A stretch of DNA of 64,000 nucleotides, taken from positions 12,520,501-12,584,500 of the forward strand of contig NC_084935.1 of assembly GCF_958298935.1 (NCBI RefSeq), in the 5' to 3' direction. The stretch comes from Phragmites australis (taxonomy: Eukaryota; Streptophyta; Magnoliopsida; Poales; Poaceae). The translations under genes were made by a program, and so were the position numbers. Positions 32,331 to 45,659 of the stretch are shown piece by piece. The notes beneath the pieces were generated by a model. That model was not told the origin of the DNA. It did not search any database and saw only the letters and a program-made list of their open reading frames with translations. Within the stretch, counting starts at the first letter, position 1. Each line of letters begins with the position of its first letter.

Positions 32331-33895
32331 GAAAGTTGTAGTTTTTTACAACATGTATCAAAATAGTTATAAATTTTAAATGAGCACTATAAATTATAGT
32401 TTTTTATAACATATATCAAAATAGTTATAGACTTTTGAAATTTACTCTAGTTAATCAAACCTTCCAACTCAAACTTTAAAGCAATGCAACTCCTAAGTTT
32501 AAAGATGTGGTGGATGACTTTTCATGGTTGCAAGAAACCTATCAAAAAAATTCGGAGCTAGGTTGCAGAGGCTTTAGGTCCAGTAATCTCTAGGCTTTGT
32601 GGATTGGGAAAGGTGGAGAGAAGTTGGAGAAGAGGGGAAATGGAGCTCATCTTCTTCGTCTGCTGCAAATGGTGATCTATAAAGTTGGGGGAGAAAGGTA
32701 GCAGAAGCATTGTGTGTGGCCAGTTTGATCTTGACTTTTAGCTTTTAGCAGTTAGGTTTTAAAGTACCTTGTTTGAAAGGTTATACTTCTCCAACAAAAA
32801 GGAAGGTGAACTGAAACCTTTCGAAATTAATAAAACCTAAGCTTAAAATTACATGCCTTCCAATGGAGGGGACGGACAAGTATAAACTCTTCCAAACAGG
32901 TTTTAAGTGTGGCATTACTCTTGTGCTTGGACGGTAGTCGTAGACGCCCACTAAATATTATATTGCTCATATTAATGTCCAAGAACCCAACAATTATTTT
33001 CGTAAGATCTCTCGCGTAACAGCATCGTTAGGGCTGACTTAGATGCGGACCAATTAGGGACGTTGTTGTACCTTGAAAGGCAGAACTATAATTTCGAATT
33101 CATATTCTAATGAACACAAGCTTATCCACATAGCTAGCAGAAAGCTTGAGTGTACTACTAGTAATATAACAGTAAAGGGATGAATTAGGGTCAAAATTAT
33201 AATCGATTATAACGAGATAATGTATAGTATGCATAATTTGTTCTGAAACTAATAGCTAAAATTTCTCTAGTTTTATTATTGCTTTTTCGCCGAGAAGCAA
33301 ATTTAGCAGCTCATTTGCTTTTGTGTAAAATAGGCGAATGTAAGTACAATACGGTGGTATCTTCTTCTTTCTTTATATCAGTAATCTAATAGATCAGACC
33401 TGAAATTTACATTCAATCCACTTTTATCTCACGTCCTCATGTTCGCTCATCCTTGCTCCACTGAAAAATTCTAAGTCCCCGGCCTCCTCACGCTCTCTCT
33501 CTCTATCTCTGTCTTTTTTCTCTTGCTCGTTCTCTCTCTCGTCTCGCGTCGCTTCTCCCTCCCTCCAGCCCCCCTAAACCCGTGTGCGGTCATGGCTCAA
33601 CGGAGCAAGGCATGGCCACCAACGAGGCAGGGAGAGATAGACTGATCCACGGTGTGGCCACCGCAGAGGCAGAGCGGCGTAGCGCGGCCGCCATTGAGGC
33701 TGGGTGGCACGATCAGATCCCCTCGTTGCGCCTCCAGGAGAAGGCTAGCCGCGGCGGGATCTAATTGTCCCCGTTGCGAGATCTCGTCATGGAAACCACA
33801 GCAGATCACGGCGCGGCGGCCACAACGACCACAGTGGGATCTCAATGTGGAAGAGGATCTGGAGGAGGGCCCTGGGGAGCGTGACATGAGGACGT
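32331..33895. repeat. Segmental duplication, copy 2
   Basis: Direct copy of 27364-29555, about 5 kb away. It lacks the Tourist MITE (empty site near 32900) and is missing the left end of the CACTA element: near 33380 it goes straight from the common flank into CACTA interior. The remaining CACTA part includes ATGGCCACCAACGAGGCAGG and the CTCCAGGAGAAGGCTAGC block. Confidence 0.8.
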
Positions 33896-33914
33896 GAGAT
33901 CAACTTGTCCTTCA

Positions 33915-35060
33915 TTTTTTTTTGCTCTCAATGAGTATTGCTATCATATCAGCGATAATGTTAAATAGAATAGGAGAGAGTGAGTCACCTTGACGCAAAC
34001 CTTTCTTCATTTGGAAGTAATGGCCAATTTCTTTGTTAACTTTTACTGCTATGCTTTACCCCTAGAAATAAGGCTTTCTATCCATGTGCACCATTTGGGC
34101 TGGAAGACTTTCATACGAAGGGACTATAGCAGGAATAGTCATTTAACTTTGTCGTAAGCCTTCTCAAAATCAATTTTGAGGATTACATCGCTCATCTTTT
34201 TTTGATAGAGTTTGTGTAATGTCTCATGTAAAATGATCACCCCTTCAAGGATATTTCTTCCGCTCATGAATGTCGTTTGTGTGGGAGTGGATTATATGAT
34301 CTGCAACACTATATAAACGGTTGGTGAGCACCTTAGTGAAAATTTTGAAGTTTATATTTAGCAAGCAAATAGGTCTGTACTGCGGGATACGACAAGCTTC
34401 TTTAGTCTTTGGTATGCGCATAATTACTTCAAAATTCAGATATAAATTGGTAGATTCCTATAATGCATTTCGTAAAACATTTTCATCTTATCAATCTTGA
34501 TGATGTCCTAGAATGTTTGGTAAAACTCAGCTGGGAAGTCATCTGGTCCCGAAGCTTTATTTCTTCCCATTAAGAATATTACATCTCTTACTTTCTTTTC
34601 AGTGAAAGGGCCGGATATCATTTTTGATATTTGTCATCATCTATCCGTGACTTCGTCAAGGAAAAATAACTATTCATAGGTGGTCCAAATAACTCCTTGT
34701 AGTATGTAGTAATGTATGATTTTAGGTTTGCTTATCCCTCAATTTTTCCATCTTCTTGATCCAAGTAGAAAATACGTTGTTTTTTATATTTACTATTTGC
34801 AATTATTTGGAAGTAACACGTATTATTGTCTACTTAGAGGATATTATTGGCCTTGGCACTCTGCTATCATTTGATCTCCTCTTCTTACAATAAATTAACT
34901 AACTTTTCATTCGATTGGTTCTTTAAGCTAATCTCACTTTCTATTAGACATCAAAGCTCATATTTCTTATCTAGTTCCTCTATTATTAGATCGCATGCAT
35001 GAAGATACAAGTTTTATTTTTGACTTAAGGCCCATATTAGACTTTTTCTACAAAATGACT
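33915..35060 (-). pseudogene. Non-LTR (LINE/L1-type) reverse transcriptase fragment, antisense
   Basis: Read on the minus strand, the classic order appears. At about 34850-34740 is NNTCYFQIIANSKYKKQRIF, then NKASGPDDFPAEFYQTF (about 34545), QYRPICLLNINFKIFTKVL (about 34370), ILKIDFEKAYDKVK (about 34170) and GLRQGDSLSPILFNIIADM (about 33990). These are the linker and the palm and finger blocks of plant L1-like RT, in several frames with stops. The YADD motif, C-terminal part and poly-A tail are not seen because the fragment ends against segmental duplication copy 2. Inactive. Confidence 0.8.
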
Positions 35061-37250
35061 TAGTACTAATGGGCAGAGTGAGGATCTCAAACCTACAAAG
35101 GTTATCCTTTATAACTTTTGTTAGAAGCAGATTTAGTCCCCCCCCCCCCTCATATTCATTAATTAATTTCAAATTCTCACGGTCCTTTCTTGCTCCATCC
35201 CACTACTTGAGCCGTGTTCCAACCTACAATGTTGAACTTTTTAAAGTTTTGGCTAGATTCCATGACTACCATAGGTTTGACCATGAATCTATTTGGAGGA
35301 TTTTGATCATAGTCACAACAGAATATCTAGGTGGAGGGGGGGGGGGGGGAGGGATTTTAAGAATATTGCCGAAGTTTCTACTAACACCATCACTGCACAT
35401 ATATGAAATAACACGTCACAACATAGTTTTTATAGGGTAACAAGAAGAAATACAACAGATCAAAATCATGTTTAATGTCTGTATACTTAAATAAAAATAT
35501 AGCAAATCGAGTTCAAAATCTTGAGAACTATTCAACGAATTTTATGTTTTTTCGGGAGGGGAGTGGGGGGCAAAATATAGAAGAACGTTCATGTGGATAA
35601 GACCACCACGAGGCTGAAGTACATCTCAGATCATAATTTAGCTTAGCGTGCCGCGATGATGCCCCTCATGCGTGTCCAGGTCCACGCTGAACCTGGCTGG
35701 AAAGGCATCCCCCGTATTAGAAATTGGGATAAGATATTGCAGCACTGGAACCTCATCTGCCGCTTTTGTCCAACAAAAAGGACAAGCTAATTAATACTAT
35801 CCGCTAGCGGTGGTGGAATCGGCAACTATTGTAGCTACTGTAGCAGTGGACAGAGTATGTATATGTACATATACATATAAGTATGTACATATGTATATAT
35901 ATGTATTATTTTGGAAATTTTAGAAAAATGTCAAAATGAATATTAGTTACATTAATAAATCGGCTGAAAAATCTAAAATGTAAAGAAAAATATCTAAAAC
36001 TGAAAAAAATATGAAACAAATTTTTATAGGTTAGCATTACTTTCACCTACATGTTAAAACTATGTGCATGTATGAAAGTACTACTGTTTTCTCTATAATT
36101 AATTGAATGTGTTTAACATTAATAATTTCATAAATAAATATTGAAATGTACAAAATTTGTGAACCTAATTTTTTTTGTCTTCTTTTACTATGCTTTATAC
36201 AGCAAAATAAAAACGGGCACGGCGTAGACGCGCCAATCAGACTAGTAGATCTTATACACGTAATATATTTACATGCTTTCCTTGAGAGGCGAAAACAACT
36301 AGTAAAACCATTTTCTTTGACTGCTATGGAGCTTTTGTGAAATAAGTATTTTGATATTATATTTGTTTTGTTTTTTTTGAATAATTTTACATATGTAATT
36401 GCATAAGTAATGCACAATAATTCAAACACAAACTTATCCTAAAAGACTACTTCCAATCATGTTTGGGACATGTTCCAGGAACGCATTCACATGTGTATGT
36501 GTGGCTATAAGTATGATGTGTTCGTGTGAGTGCATATGTACGTTTGATCTTGTACTTAAAAAAAGACTACTCCCTACATAATAGAAGATATTTTATCCTA
36601 TCTAAAGTAAAGGATTAAAGTTCTCTGCGAAGGAATACAGTCAATTCCATGGAAAAATGGGATATTGTCAGTTACAATATTATGAAAACAAAGAGACTGA
36701 CTCGTTTCAAACTGTTAATTATGCTAAACATATCACTAGGAATCGTGATTAGTCTGACTGAATACTTTTCTCGCATTATTTGGTGTTTTCTTTTGCTTTC
36801 ACAAGCTGAACAAACATTATTAGTAAGCACATGGAGGTAGAACAAAACATGGCAGAGCACGTGGAGGACTTTTTGCAGCTCTAACATTCAGGAAGTCACT
36901 AATTTGTTATCAACCGCTTTCTAACTTGTGCTTTCCTTTTGAGTAATTATAATTTCGTTGCTTGTGTGTCTCGAAGTGCCTTAACTACGAGTATACGCAC
37001 ACAAAGAAAAAGAGTAAATTTGGAGAATTCATTTAAAAAATGCGCACTCTTTTACTGCATCGTCTAGATTAGTTCGCGGATATTATTTGCGATGTAACAT
37101 ATTAGAGCTGTAGCCAGCGCAGGGACGAAGCTAGGCCTCCATGTCGAGCTATATGCCTATCAAAGTCCAGTGATCTATGAGAGCTACAGGAAAAATAAGA
37201 GCAGAATACGAGCCGTGATCTGGATCAAATCCTAGTTGTCTCAGTCACTG
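35061..37250. other. No gene recognised
   Basis: Includes G and C homopolymer runs at 35140-35150 and 35334-35350 and an AT-rich TATGTACATA tract near 35850-35910. Small ORFs show no domain. The sequence at 35580-35800 has a more complex, gene-like composition, but no protein could be identified. Confidence 0.35.
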
Positions 37251-38940
37251 TAACAGAATTAGTTATCTATATCGGCTTATCTGTACGCTCGTGAAAAGAT
37301 CTAATGATGTTAGAGAGGAGTGAATATGACACTAATTTAAAACTAAACCAACTATCAATTTTTAGAATAAAAAACAACTTTAGCTTAGAAAGCAACTAAA
37401 CGATATAGTAAGCTAGAAAGATAAGAACTCACAAGCAAGCACGTAAGACATAAGTAAAGTATGGAATTAAAACTTGTATGAAGGTGATGCTAGAAGCTAA
37501 ATACGGAATGTAATAAGAATAGGGAAAGAGGACACCGAATTTTTTTCCGATGTATCGAAGAGTTGTCACTCTCTACTAATCTTCGTTGGAGTATCCACAC
37601 AAGGATGTTGCTCCCTCTTGAGTCACCGAGACTCAAATTCTCACTAATAATTGCTATTTCTCCATCTTCACATTGGCGGACATCAAACCAAGTACACAAT
37701 CTTTTCGAGGCTCCAACAAAAGCTCCAAAAGCTCACTGAGAATACATTCAATCTCCAACCACCAAGAGTAACAAGCTAATTGGTTCACTTGATCCCAATC
37801 AAACCTAAAACAACAGCTAGATGCACACTCACTACTCTTAGAGCACTAATGGAGCCCTTAATCTTCAATGAAGAACTTGCAAATCATTTCAAGTGCTCTC
37901 CCTTGCCTTTAGATGACACACAATGTGTATGAATGCTTCTGGGTTGCAAGAGAGAGGAATGAAACCAAGTGAAGAGATATATATATAGGCTAGAGGTCCA
38001 AATCTAGCTATTGCCAACCACTGACTTTTTTCTGTGAACACTGGATGGTCCAGTGTACACGTCTCTGTTAACACAGGACAATCTGGTGAGTTAACTTTTT
38101 TAGACTACTGATTTGACTGTTGTCAGTAGCCATTGCAAAATACTCTGGTGTTCTTCCATATAGTATCACCGGATAGTCCGGTGAGTTATATTCTATTTCA
38201 TCGAAAATATGAAGCTTCTGTTAAATGGTCCGATGATGACTCCTTTAAGTCACCGGACAATCCGGTCAGTTCAACTCTGATTTTCTCCAAAAAAATCGAG
38301 CTTCTGTTAAATAGCCTGGTGTATAAACTCTTCAGATCACCGGACAATCCGGCGCATGTAACTTCACTTTTCTCTAAAAAATAATTCTTCTGTTAAATGC
38401 TCCAGTGTAAAGTTCCTTCCATCATCGGACAATTCGGTGAGTTCAATTTGACGTTTTCTCAGAAATGATAGATAGTCTGGTGAGTAAAAATCCTTCTAAC
38501 ACCGGACAATCCAGTGAGAACAATCTTCCTGAAACTCGTCTAATTCAATCGATTTTGAGTTCTAACTTCTCAACTCCTCACCCATGGATTTATTTGAGCT
38601 ACCTAGTGTTAGATTTTCTCAAGTGTGCATCCAAATATTTCTAGACTCAACTAGATCAAGCTACAATATTTAGCCCCCCTTTATAGTATGGTCAAAAGAC
38701 AAAAGATGACCTATCACTACTCCAAGTGTCCTTCATCACCTTGTGACACTTAGAACTAGAAGGTCCTTAATCTTAAACATAAAAGTCATTTGATTGATCA
38801 ATTGAATTCCATGAGGGACCAAGAAAATAATTCAATAATTGTGAATTAAAGAATTTAAATTCCTTCAAAACATACGCATTAGTCACAGTGATATGGTTGT
38901 CATTAATCACCGAAACACTTATCACTTACCTAGGGACCTA
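37251..38940. repeat. Repeat element of unknown class carrying an ~86-bp palindromic array
   Basis: At 38166, 38252, 38338, 38421 and 38501 the near-palindrome CACCGGACAATCCGGTG recurs with a period near 85 bp. Between cores lie conserved TTCTCnnAAAAAT, CTTCTGTTAAAT and a second weaker core (GGTCCGATG). An earlier isolated core (CACTGGATGGTCCAGTG) sits near 38040. The tail TCATTAATCACCGAAACAC then CTTACCTAGGGACCTAGATG (about 38906-38945) parallels that after the first array of the window. No protein domain was found. The transposon class is unknown. Confidence 0.55.
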
Positions 38941-38941
38941 G

Positions 38942-40124
38942 ATGCTACAGCTTGATCATTGATTGAACTGGGTTGAACCGGCACTGATAACGAGTATCAA
39001 TGCTGGTTCTTAATACAAACTGACACTGATAATATCAGTGCCGGTTCTTAATACAAACTGACACTGATAGTATCAGTACCGGTTGTTAATAAGATCTGGC
39101 ACTGAAACTTTCTCCGGGCCCGAGCGTTATATATAGTCCCATTTTGGCTCGTTTTGTTTACGTCTGGCTCACCACATCCACTCATTCTCCTCGTTATCCT
39201 CACATCTAACAGCCACTCAACCACACCCGTCTAGACCTCACTCTTACCTCTTCGTGCATCCAGCCTCTCTCTTGCTCTCTCCCTCTCTCTTCCCATCATT
39301 GCCTCCATGGATTTCGTCAAGAGCTCGAGCTCGTCCAGACGACCAGACCTCACTTGTTCTCTTCATTCCTCTCTCTTTATGTAGCAAGGTAAGCACCAAG
39401 TCAATTCGCTAGTCCGTTTTCGAATCGTGAGTTCGTGTTCATGACCACCATATGTACGTCGTAGTGAGCAAGCTGCTATGCTGCACGCACGATGACCCAC
39501 GAACCAGGCGGCCGGTGGAGGGGTGCCGAAGGGCGTCGCCTTCACATCATGGACGGAGCTAGAGCATGCCAGCAGGGAGAGTTGGAGAGCGGCCGCAAGG
39601 AGTCGTGCCGTGCCATAGCGCACAGGCTGAAGGGCTTCTGAGACTGGTCAGGGACCGATGGCTGCTCTAGAACGGATGCCTGCTCCGCTTCGTTTTAATT
39701 GTGTTCTTGTGTTTGAGATGAGATGAGTTAATTTGTGCTTGTGTTTGTATGGATGAGATGAGTCTATTTGTACTTGTGTTCATATGGATGAGATAAGTTG
39801 ATTTGTGCTTGTGTTCATATGGATGAGATGAGTCGATTTGAGTATGCGTGTGGAAGCATCGTGTCAAGCAACGACATGAGCAGAGGAGGAGGTTGACGGA
39901 GGAGTGGGCCCAGTGGCTAGCGCAACGACGGCGGCAGACGAGCTGGCTCAATCGATCCAGCTCGTTTACTCTTTTTTTTTTGCTCTTGGTAACTACTTAC
40001 AGTGCTGGTTGTACAACCGACAGTGATTTGAGGTGACTTTCAATGCCGATCAATCACTGTTAATTGGAAAACCAGCACTGAAAGGCTTTTGGAACCGACA
40101 CTAAAAGGCTTGTCTGTAGTAGTG
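38942..40124. mobile_element. CACTA element, family of 28720-29860; decayed left end
   Basis: The right end is GTCTGTAGTAGTG at 40124. Subterminal repeats GCACTGATA.TATCAGTGCCGGTTC fill 38970-39110 and 40000-40115. The left terminus (GATGCTACAGC at 38941) no longer reads CACTA. A ~35-bp tandem repeat lies at 39716-39846. No transposase is encoded. Confidence 0.65.
39716..39846. repeat. 35-bp tandem repeat, ~3.7 copies, inside the CACTA element
   Basis: The unit GATGAGATGAGTCTATTTGT plus ACTTGTGTTCATATG repeats with few changes. The opposite strand reads as a His/Thr/Ser-rich frame that is not a gene. Confidence 0.75.
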
Positions 40125-40798
40125 AGTGAGAGCTCCGCCCCTGCTAAGGTGCAGGGAGGAAACTCCCCTTGTTCACAAGAAAATGCCATTTTCATAGGAA
40201 AATACTTCACACAATAGGGTGTCTAGAACCATCTAATTTATTAGTAAGCCACCACCCTAGTTGTCATGGGTTGAGGCTTTTTATCTTATGGCTGTAAATG
40301 TGTTTTGCATATATCCGAGCAAAATAGGTCCGACGCGACTCGAGCCTAGAAAAAAAAAGCCTGAAAAAAGAGGTATCACCTTGCTAGACCAGGCCCAGGC
40401 AGCACTTCCTCAACCCAAAAAAACTTGGATTTTTTAATATTTGCAAAATTATATATCCATTCGAATATTTGTAAGACTAGGTTACCTTTACTGGGTGAGA
40501 GCAAACTCCTGTCCCATAAAACAGGTAGCACCTTATGGCCCCCATGGTCAGACCAGCCTAATTTAATAATACGGTGACCTAGCGGCTCACGTCAACATGT
40601 CGCCCATTTATCGGAAGGGACATTGCTCTTGCCTGATGAACGAGCAAAACCTTGCTCCCAGCACACCTCCACGGGCCCACCCAAAAGGTGTTGCCCTATA
40701 TACGGGCAAGACCTTTCAGCTATATAATGTGGCTGCCCTGCCCTGGCCGATGTCAACAGTCATTTACTTCCTGCGCAGCCGAGAGAGCAAGGGAGAGA

Positions 40799-40801
<3 letters not shown>

Positions 40802-40862
<61 letters not shown>
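40802..40862. repeat. (GA)n microsatellite
   Basis: About 30 uninterrupted GA units within the presumed 5' leader of the MULE transposase gene. Confidence 0.95.
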
Positions 40863-40865
<3 letters not shown>

Positions 40866-41479
40866 GGGAGGGGAGGGAGGAAGAATAGGAGGTGAAGCCT
40901 TACCGGAGTAAAAAGGTAATTTTTTTACTCCGTTTTTACAAACCCAGTATGATAGTCACTAGTGCTAGATTTTGGCATAGGTTAGAGATTAGATCTAGGT
41001 TTAGACATACGTTAAAATGTAGATCTATACTCAGAACTAAGGTTATATATGGTTAGCAATTAGATCTAGTTTGCACGCATATTTTAGTAATTAGATGTAG
41101 ACATAGGTTCGGTATGAGATGTAGAATTTAGATATAGTGTAGACAAAACTTAGGTAATAGATGTGGTATTTAGAGATTTTTGATACAGCGACCTAGAGAT
41201 TTTTTTAATGTAGATTAATTGTTGGATCATATTTTTAATTAATTTTGCATTATTGTAGATGTAGATTTATGTATGTTTTTTTATGTTCTGTCCGAATAAT
41301 GTTAGGGTTTTATGTCGATGGTTGGAAGGTATGTCGGATAAGTGGTAGTTTAGGATTTTTTTTTATGGGGACTGTGAAATGTTTTATTGTCCTGAAGGGG
41401 TAGTACTGTCGGTCTTTGAGTCAATAAATAAGGGTATTTCCAGACCTATGTCGAAGAGTGTCAGATATTTGTACGACTA

Positions 41480-43960
41480 GTTGATGCAGGGTTTTAAAAT
41501 AGACCCCGAGGTTCAAGAGATAACCATTAGCATTGTGAATAACCGTATGAGAGATGGTATGTATTGGGAGGTGTACCTGCTCAGGAAAAATCAAATATGG
41601 AGGATGTACCTACAGGATGTAGTGGAAAGAGGTTGGTCACCTATGTTGTTTATGCAATGGAAGAGTAAAGAGGGAGTTGGGGAGATGCAGGGCGGGGGTA
41701 CCCGGATGAGGATGAGGGTGATGAGAAAGAGTGTGATGAGCAGGAGGGTAATGAGGATGGCAAACTGGATGCGGCACAATCATCGGATGATCCGATTGAA
41801 CCCACTAGTGAGGAAGACGAGGGAAATGAATCTATTCTCTAATTGAATAGATGGAGCGAGATGATCTTCATGCCAACAAAGCTCTTAGGTATGACATGTC
41901 GGATGATGAGGACGATGTTCCTGTTCCCGCATACTGAAACAATCCCAACTTTAATAACCTTATGGTGAATAAGGATAATCAAGTGGACTGGGAGTATACG
42001 TAGAATGTGATGATCAAGGGGCTAGGTATCCTACCAATTAGGCCATGAAGGATTCTATGATTCAATGGACGACATCGCTTCGATGACAGTTTTATGTTGT
42101 CAAGTTAAGCAAGAAGGAATATGATGTGAAGTGTGTGAAGGAGGTTACCCGTGGCGGGTGCACGACTTCAATGAAAAGTGAGTTGAGTATTGGGAGGTGA
42201 CGATTGTGGTGGACAACACTTGTACGCTAGATGAACTTGAGCCTAGCAACAGAAATATCACCTCAGACTTTGTTGCCAATGCGATGTATGTCCAAATTGT
42301 GAACAATCTAAAGTACAAACTAGGGTCCATAATCAGGGCAATTGAGAAGGAGTACAAGTACACTATCAACTACAACAAGGCATGAAGGGCGAAGAGAAAG
42401 ATAATTGAGATAAGGTTCGAGACCTACAAAGCATCATACGACAATCTTCCATGCTTTATATAGACCATTACTCGAAGGAACCTAGTGACATATTATAACT
42501 TTGATAAGTACCCATTATTGTCCCAACCTGGCAGGTATGTATTGAAGTGAAGCTTTTTTTGCCTTAGGACCATGTATCAAAGCTTTCAAGCATTGTTAAC
42601 CTATCCTCTGCATCGATGACACTTTCCTTACCGACATATACAAGGGTCAAATCCTGATAGCAATTGGGGTTGATGGGAACAACCAAGTGCTACCATTGGC
42701 CTTTATATTTGTGGAGAGTCAGAAAACCAACAATTGGTATTGATTCCTATATCGTGTAAAGATGATAATTGTTGGTGCTCAGCCGTACGTGTGCCTTATA
42801 CATGACCAGCATACAAGGATGCTCAAGGCTATTCAGATTTGAAGAATGGTACGGAGGATGGCATGATAGGTCCTGTGTGGTTAGATCTGCAAAGTAGATT
42901 GTGTATGAAGCATTTCGGGTGCAAGCTTCTTCCTCCAATTCAAGAACATGAACCTCATGAACATGTTTAAGAGACTATGTGGTAAGAACCAACATAGGAA
43001 GTTTGATGTTCTTTTGAAGACACTGGATGAGTTGATGAAGAAGCAAACACAAGAGCGTGCACAGAGGCCCGTGTGGGGACCGGAGGACAAACCAGTAGCT
43101 CTTGAGTCCTAGCCAACAGACAATGAAGCTGACATAACATGGAGGACTAATTCATCTACTAGGTCATTTAGCGAGTGGATTGAGAATGAGCCGAGGGAGA
43201 AGTGGGCTCTACTCTACGTAATGGGGCTAGGTATGGTATTATGACTATAAATTTAGCTGAGGTATTCAACTGGGTGATTAAAGGTGTTAGGGGCTTGTCA
43301 CTGGTGGAAAATTGTAGAGTTCATACTTCAATGAACCTGCAAATATTTTAGGGACCATTATGCATTAGCATACCCAAGCTAAATGATGCTCGTTTGATTT
43401 ATGGGACAAAATGACTACGTACATGGAAGACATGACAGAGAAGGTAAAGATGCATTGGGTGAAGACTATGTGAACTACACATCACATATATGAAGTTCTT
43501 TGCAGGGACAAAGGAATGAGGGGGGGAGGGGGGCAAGCGTGAGAGAGTTATATAAGAGTGTACCATCTTTAATGACATATGTGTTTACAGCCGCTGCAAG
43601 CTGATGCTACTGCACAAGTTATGCTCACATGTGATTGTTGCGTGTGCTGTGATGGGCATGATGACTCAAAGGTACATCTCCGAGTTCCTTAAGAAGGAAG
43701 CTCTGTTCAACACCTGGAACCATGAGGTTTATGGTTCTTTCACGAAGGATCCTAGGCCCAATTGTGTGTTCGCCCATGATCTCGAGAAGATGAAGTAGAA
43801 GAAGGAATATCACAAGACGAGGAGGCTATGTAATGACATGGACGAAGCAGAAGTTAGCTATCACGTGAAATGGTGTAGCAAGTGCAACCCCAAGCAGGTC
43901 TTTCCAGTTCAACTTCAAATGGGAGATGTCCTCGTACTCATCAACTTTATTGACTTATCG
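41480..43960 (+). pseudogene. MULE (MuDR-type) transposase, broken by many stops and frameshifts
   Basis: The readable blocks are in the right order. An acidic region with MRYDMSDDEDDVPVPAY-like sequence is near 41900. The DNA-binding part TCTLDELEPSNRNITSDFVA and SIIRAIEKEYKYTINYNKA is at 42220-42385. The catalytic start CIDDTFLTDIYKGQIL and GVDGNNQVLPLAFIFVES is at 42610-42720. Then come FKRLCGKNQHRKFD (about 42970) and KWALLYVMGLGM (43200-43235). The SWIM zinc finger LLHKLCSHVIVAC with FLKKEALFNTWNHEVYG is at 43604-43740, and NDMDEAEVSYHVKWCSKCN at 43830-43890. Frames change repeatedly. The protein is dead but clearly of the MURA/MULE type with a C-terminal SWIM finger. Confidence 0.8.
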
Positions 43961-44233
43961 AGTTCGATTAATGTTGTAATTCTTGGTGTCTAATATATTT
44001 GTGTGCACAACATTGTAGTTTGCTACTGTAGTAGTGAGACTGTCACTATGTTTGAGGTTGTATTGTGTTAAGTTGTGATTGGTATTATCAGCGAGTGCGT
44101 ATGTATGGGACTACGTTAACATATTTATGTATGCTTTGAACAATTTATTCTCTCATGTCATATGTTGCACTCTTACTTATTACTCTGTATTTGTTTTTCT
44201 TATCAGACCGTAGATAACTTGTGAACATGCAGG

Positions 44234-45310
44234 TATGATACAACTGGAGCTGCTTGACCCTTAGCTCAACGTGAAGCACCGTTTGTACCTCAGCGTCGTG
44301 CAGGCTGAGGAGCTCCCAATACTACGATCCTGTGTGCCGGATGAGCTCATGAGGGTTGACATTGGATGTATCCCGAGGTTTGTACCATTTCAATGTAATG
44401 TTGTCTATGGCTTGTTGCAATGGTTCGCTAACTATATTTTGTTTGCAGGTCGCGCTGTTGGACTTCTTTTTTAAATGGAAACAGGATGGGAGTCCCCTAC
44501 TGCATATTAAATATAAATATAAATATAAAAGAGGGAAAAACAAGGTGGATAGTTACATGGGTGAGTCGTAGACTCAAACAGGAAGACCCTATGCTAAGCC
44601 TAGAAAACGTTACATTCTGAGCCCTCGAGGCCTTCTTCCACCCTGTCTGCTGACCTCTACTACGGCGGCGCATCGACGAGGTAGTCCTTCACCAGGGGCG
44701 GTGACCCATATTGTAGTGGTGCCTTAGAGAGGCACTCTTTCTCCAGCATTGGTGACCCCCACTACGGTATCATAGCGTCGATGCTAGCCTTCACTGGTGC
44801 TGGTGACCACTTCTACGTGGTAGCGGGTCGACACTGCCTTCCTCTGCAGACCTGAGTCCTTTGTCTTCTCATGTCCCTGCTTCAGGTACGATACTCACTT
44901 CATGAATAACCAATTGTTATGTGTCATGCTTTATCGGTGCTAACATGTTTTCTTCGTTGTTCCATATGCAGAGATCGACAATCTTGGGCATGTAGAGACA
45001 TAGGGAAGCTACATGGAGATACTCATCAGGGATGGTAGTTAGGTCCCTGGGTACGCCTACATCTTCGATTAGGGTGATGAGTTCAGTGCATCGCAGCTAC
45101 CTGGTGCACCACTTACGAGGACACAGGGCACCCAGGATGACTATGCTACTCCACTGCTAGCTGGATGGCCTGCACGTGCAATCGTTCCACCAGATGCACT
45201 GACGTACTTAGCAAAGCATATGAGAGCACAGAGGCGCAGGGTCCCGAGGGCGGGTAATACTAGGGGGTCGTCCCCAAGAGGGGATATAACCTTTAGGCTA
45301 CTATGCTATT
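44234..45310 (+). pseudogene. Plant-mobile-domain-like gene remnant in the MULE
   Basis: The reading MIQLELLDP followed by KHRLYLSVVQAEELPILRS and DELMRVDIGCIPR resembles the start of plant mobile domain (MAIN-like) proteins often carried by grass MULEs. A splice-like break follows near 44377 and resumes after TTTGCAG at 44449. A tail rich in Arg and Pro (AIVPPDALTYLAKHMRAQRR) ends near 45250. The central domain is missing or unreadable. The match rests on pattern memory alone and could be wrong. Confidence 0.35.
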
Positions 45311-45659
45311 ACCAGTTTCATGATACTATGTTATTCTCAGTGTAATGCTGCTATCTTCATGCTACTATATTATTGTCAGTGTCATAATATCTTTCATGTA
45401 TTGTGTTATTATTTTGTGATGCTATTCGGACCATAGAGTCATACCATGAGTATTCCATAACAATCATATAAAAACACATGGACCTAACGTAAAATGGCAT
45501 GTATGATACTCCTAGTTGTGTACCTAAGTTTCATGTAACACAAATAACAACAACATCTTGACAATGGTTTTAATCGTATTGACTTAGAGTGAACTGCGAG
45601 AGGCTTCTGAGTCCCAATATGCTCCACAACCATATTGCATTGACGGAGGAGGAGGAGGA

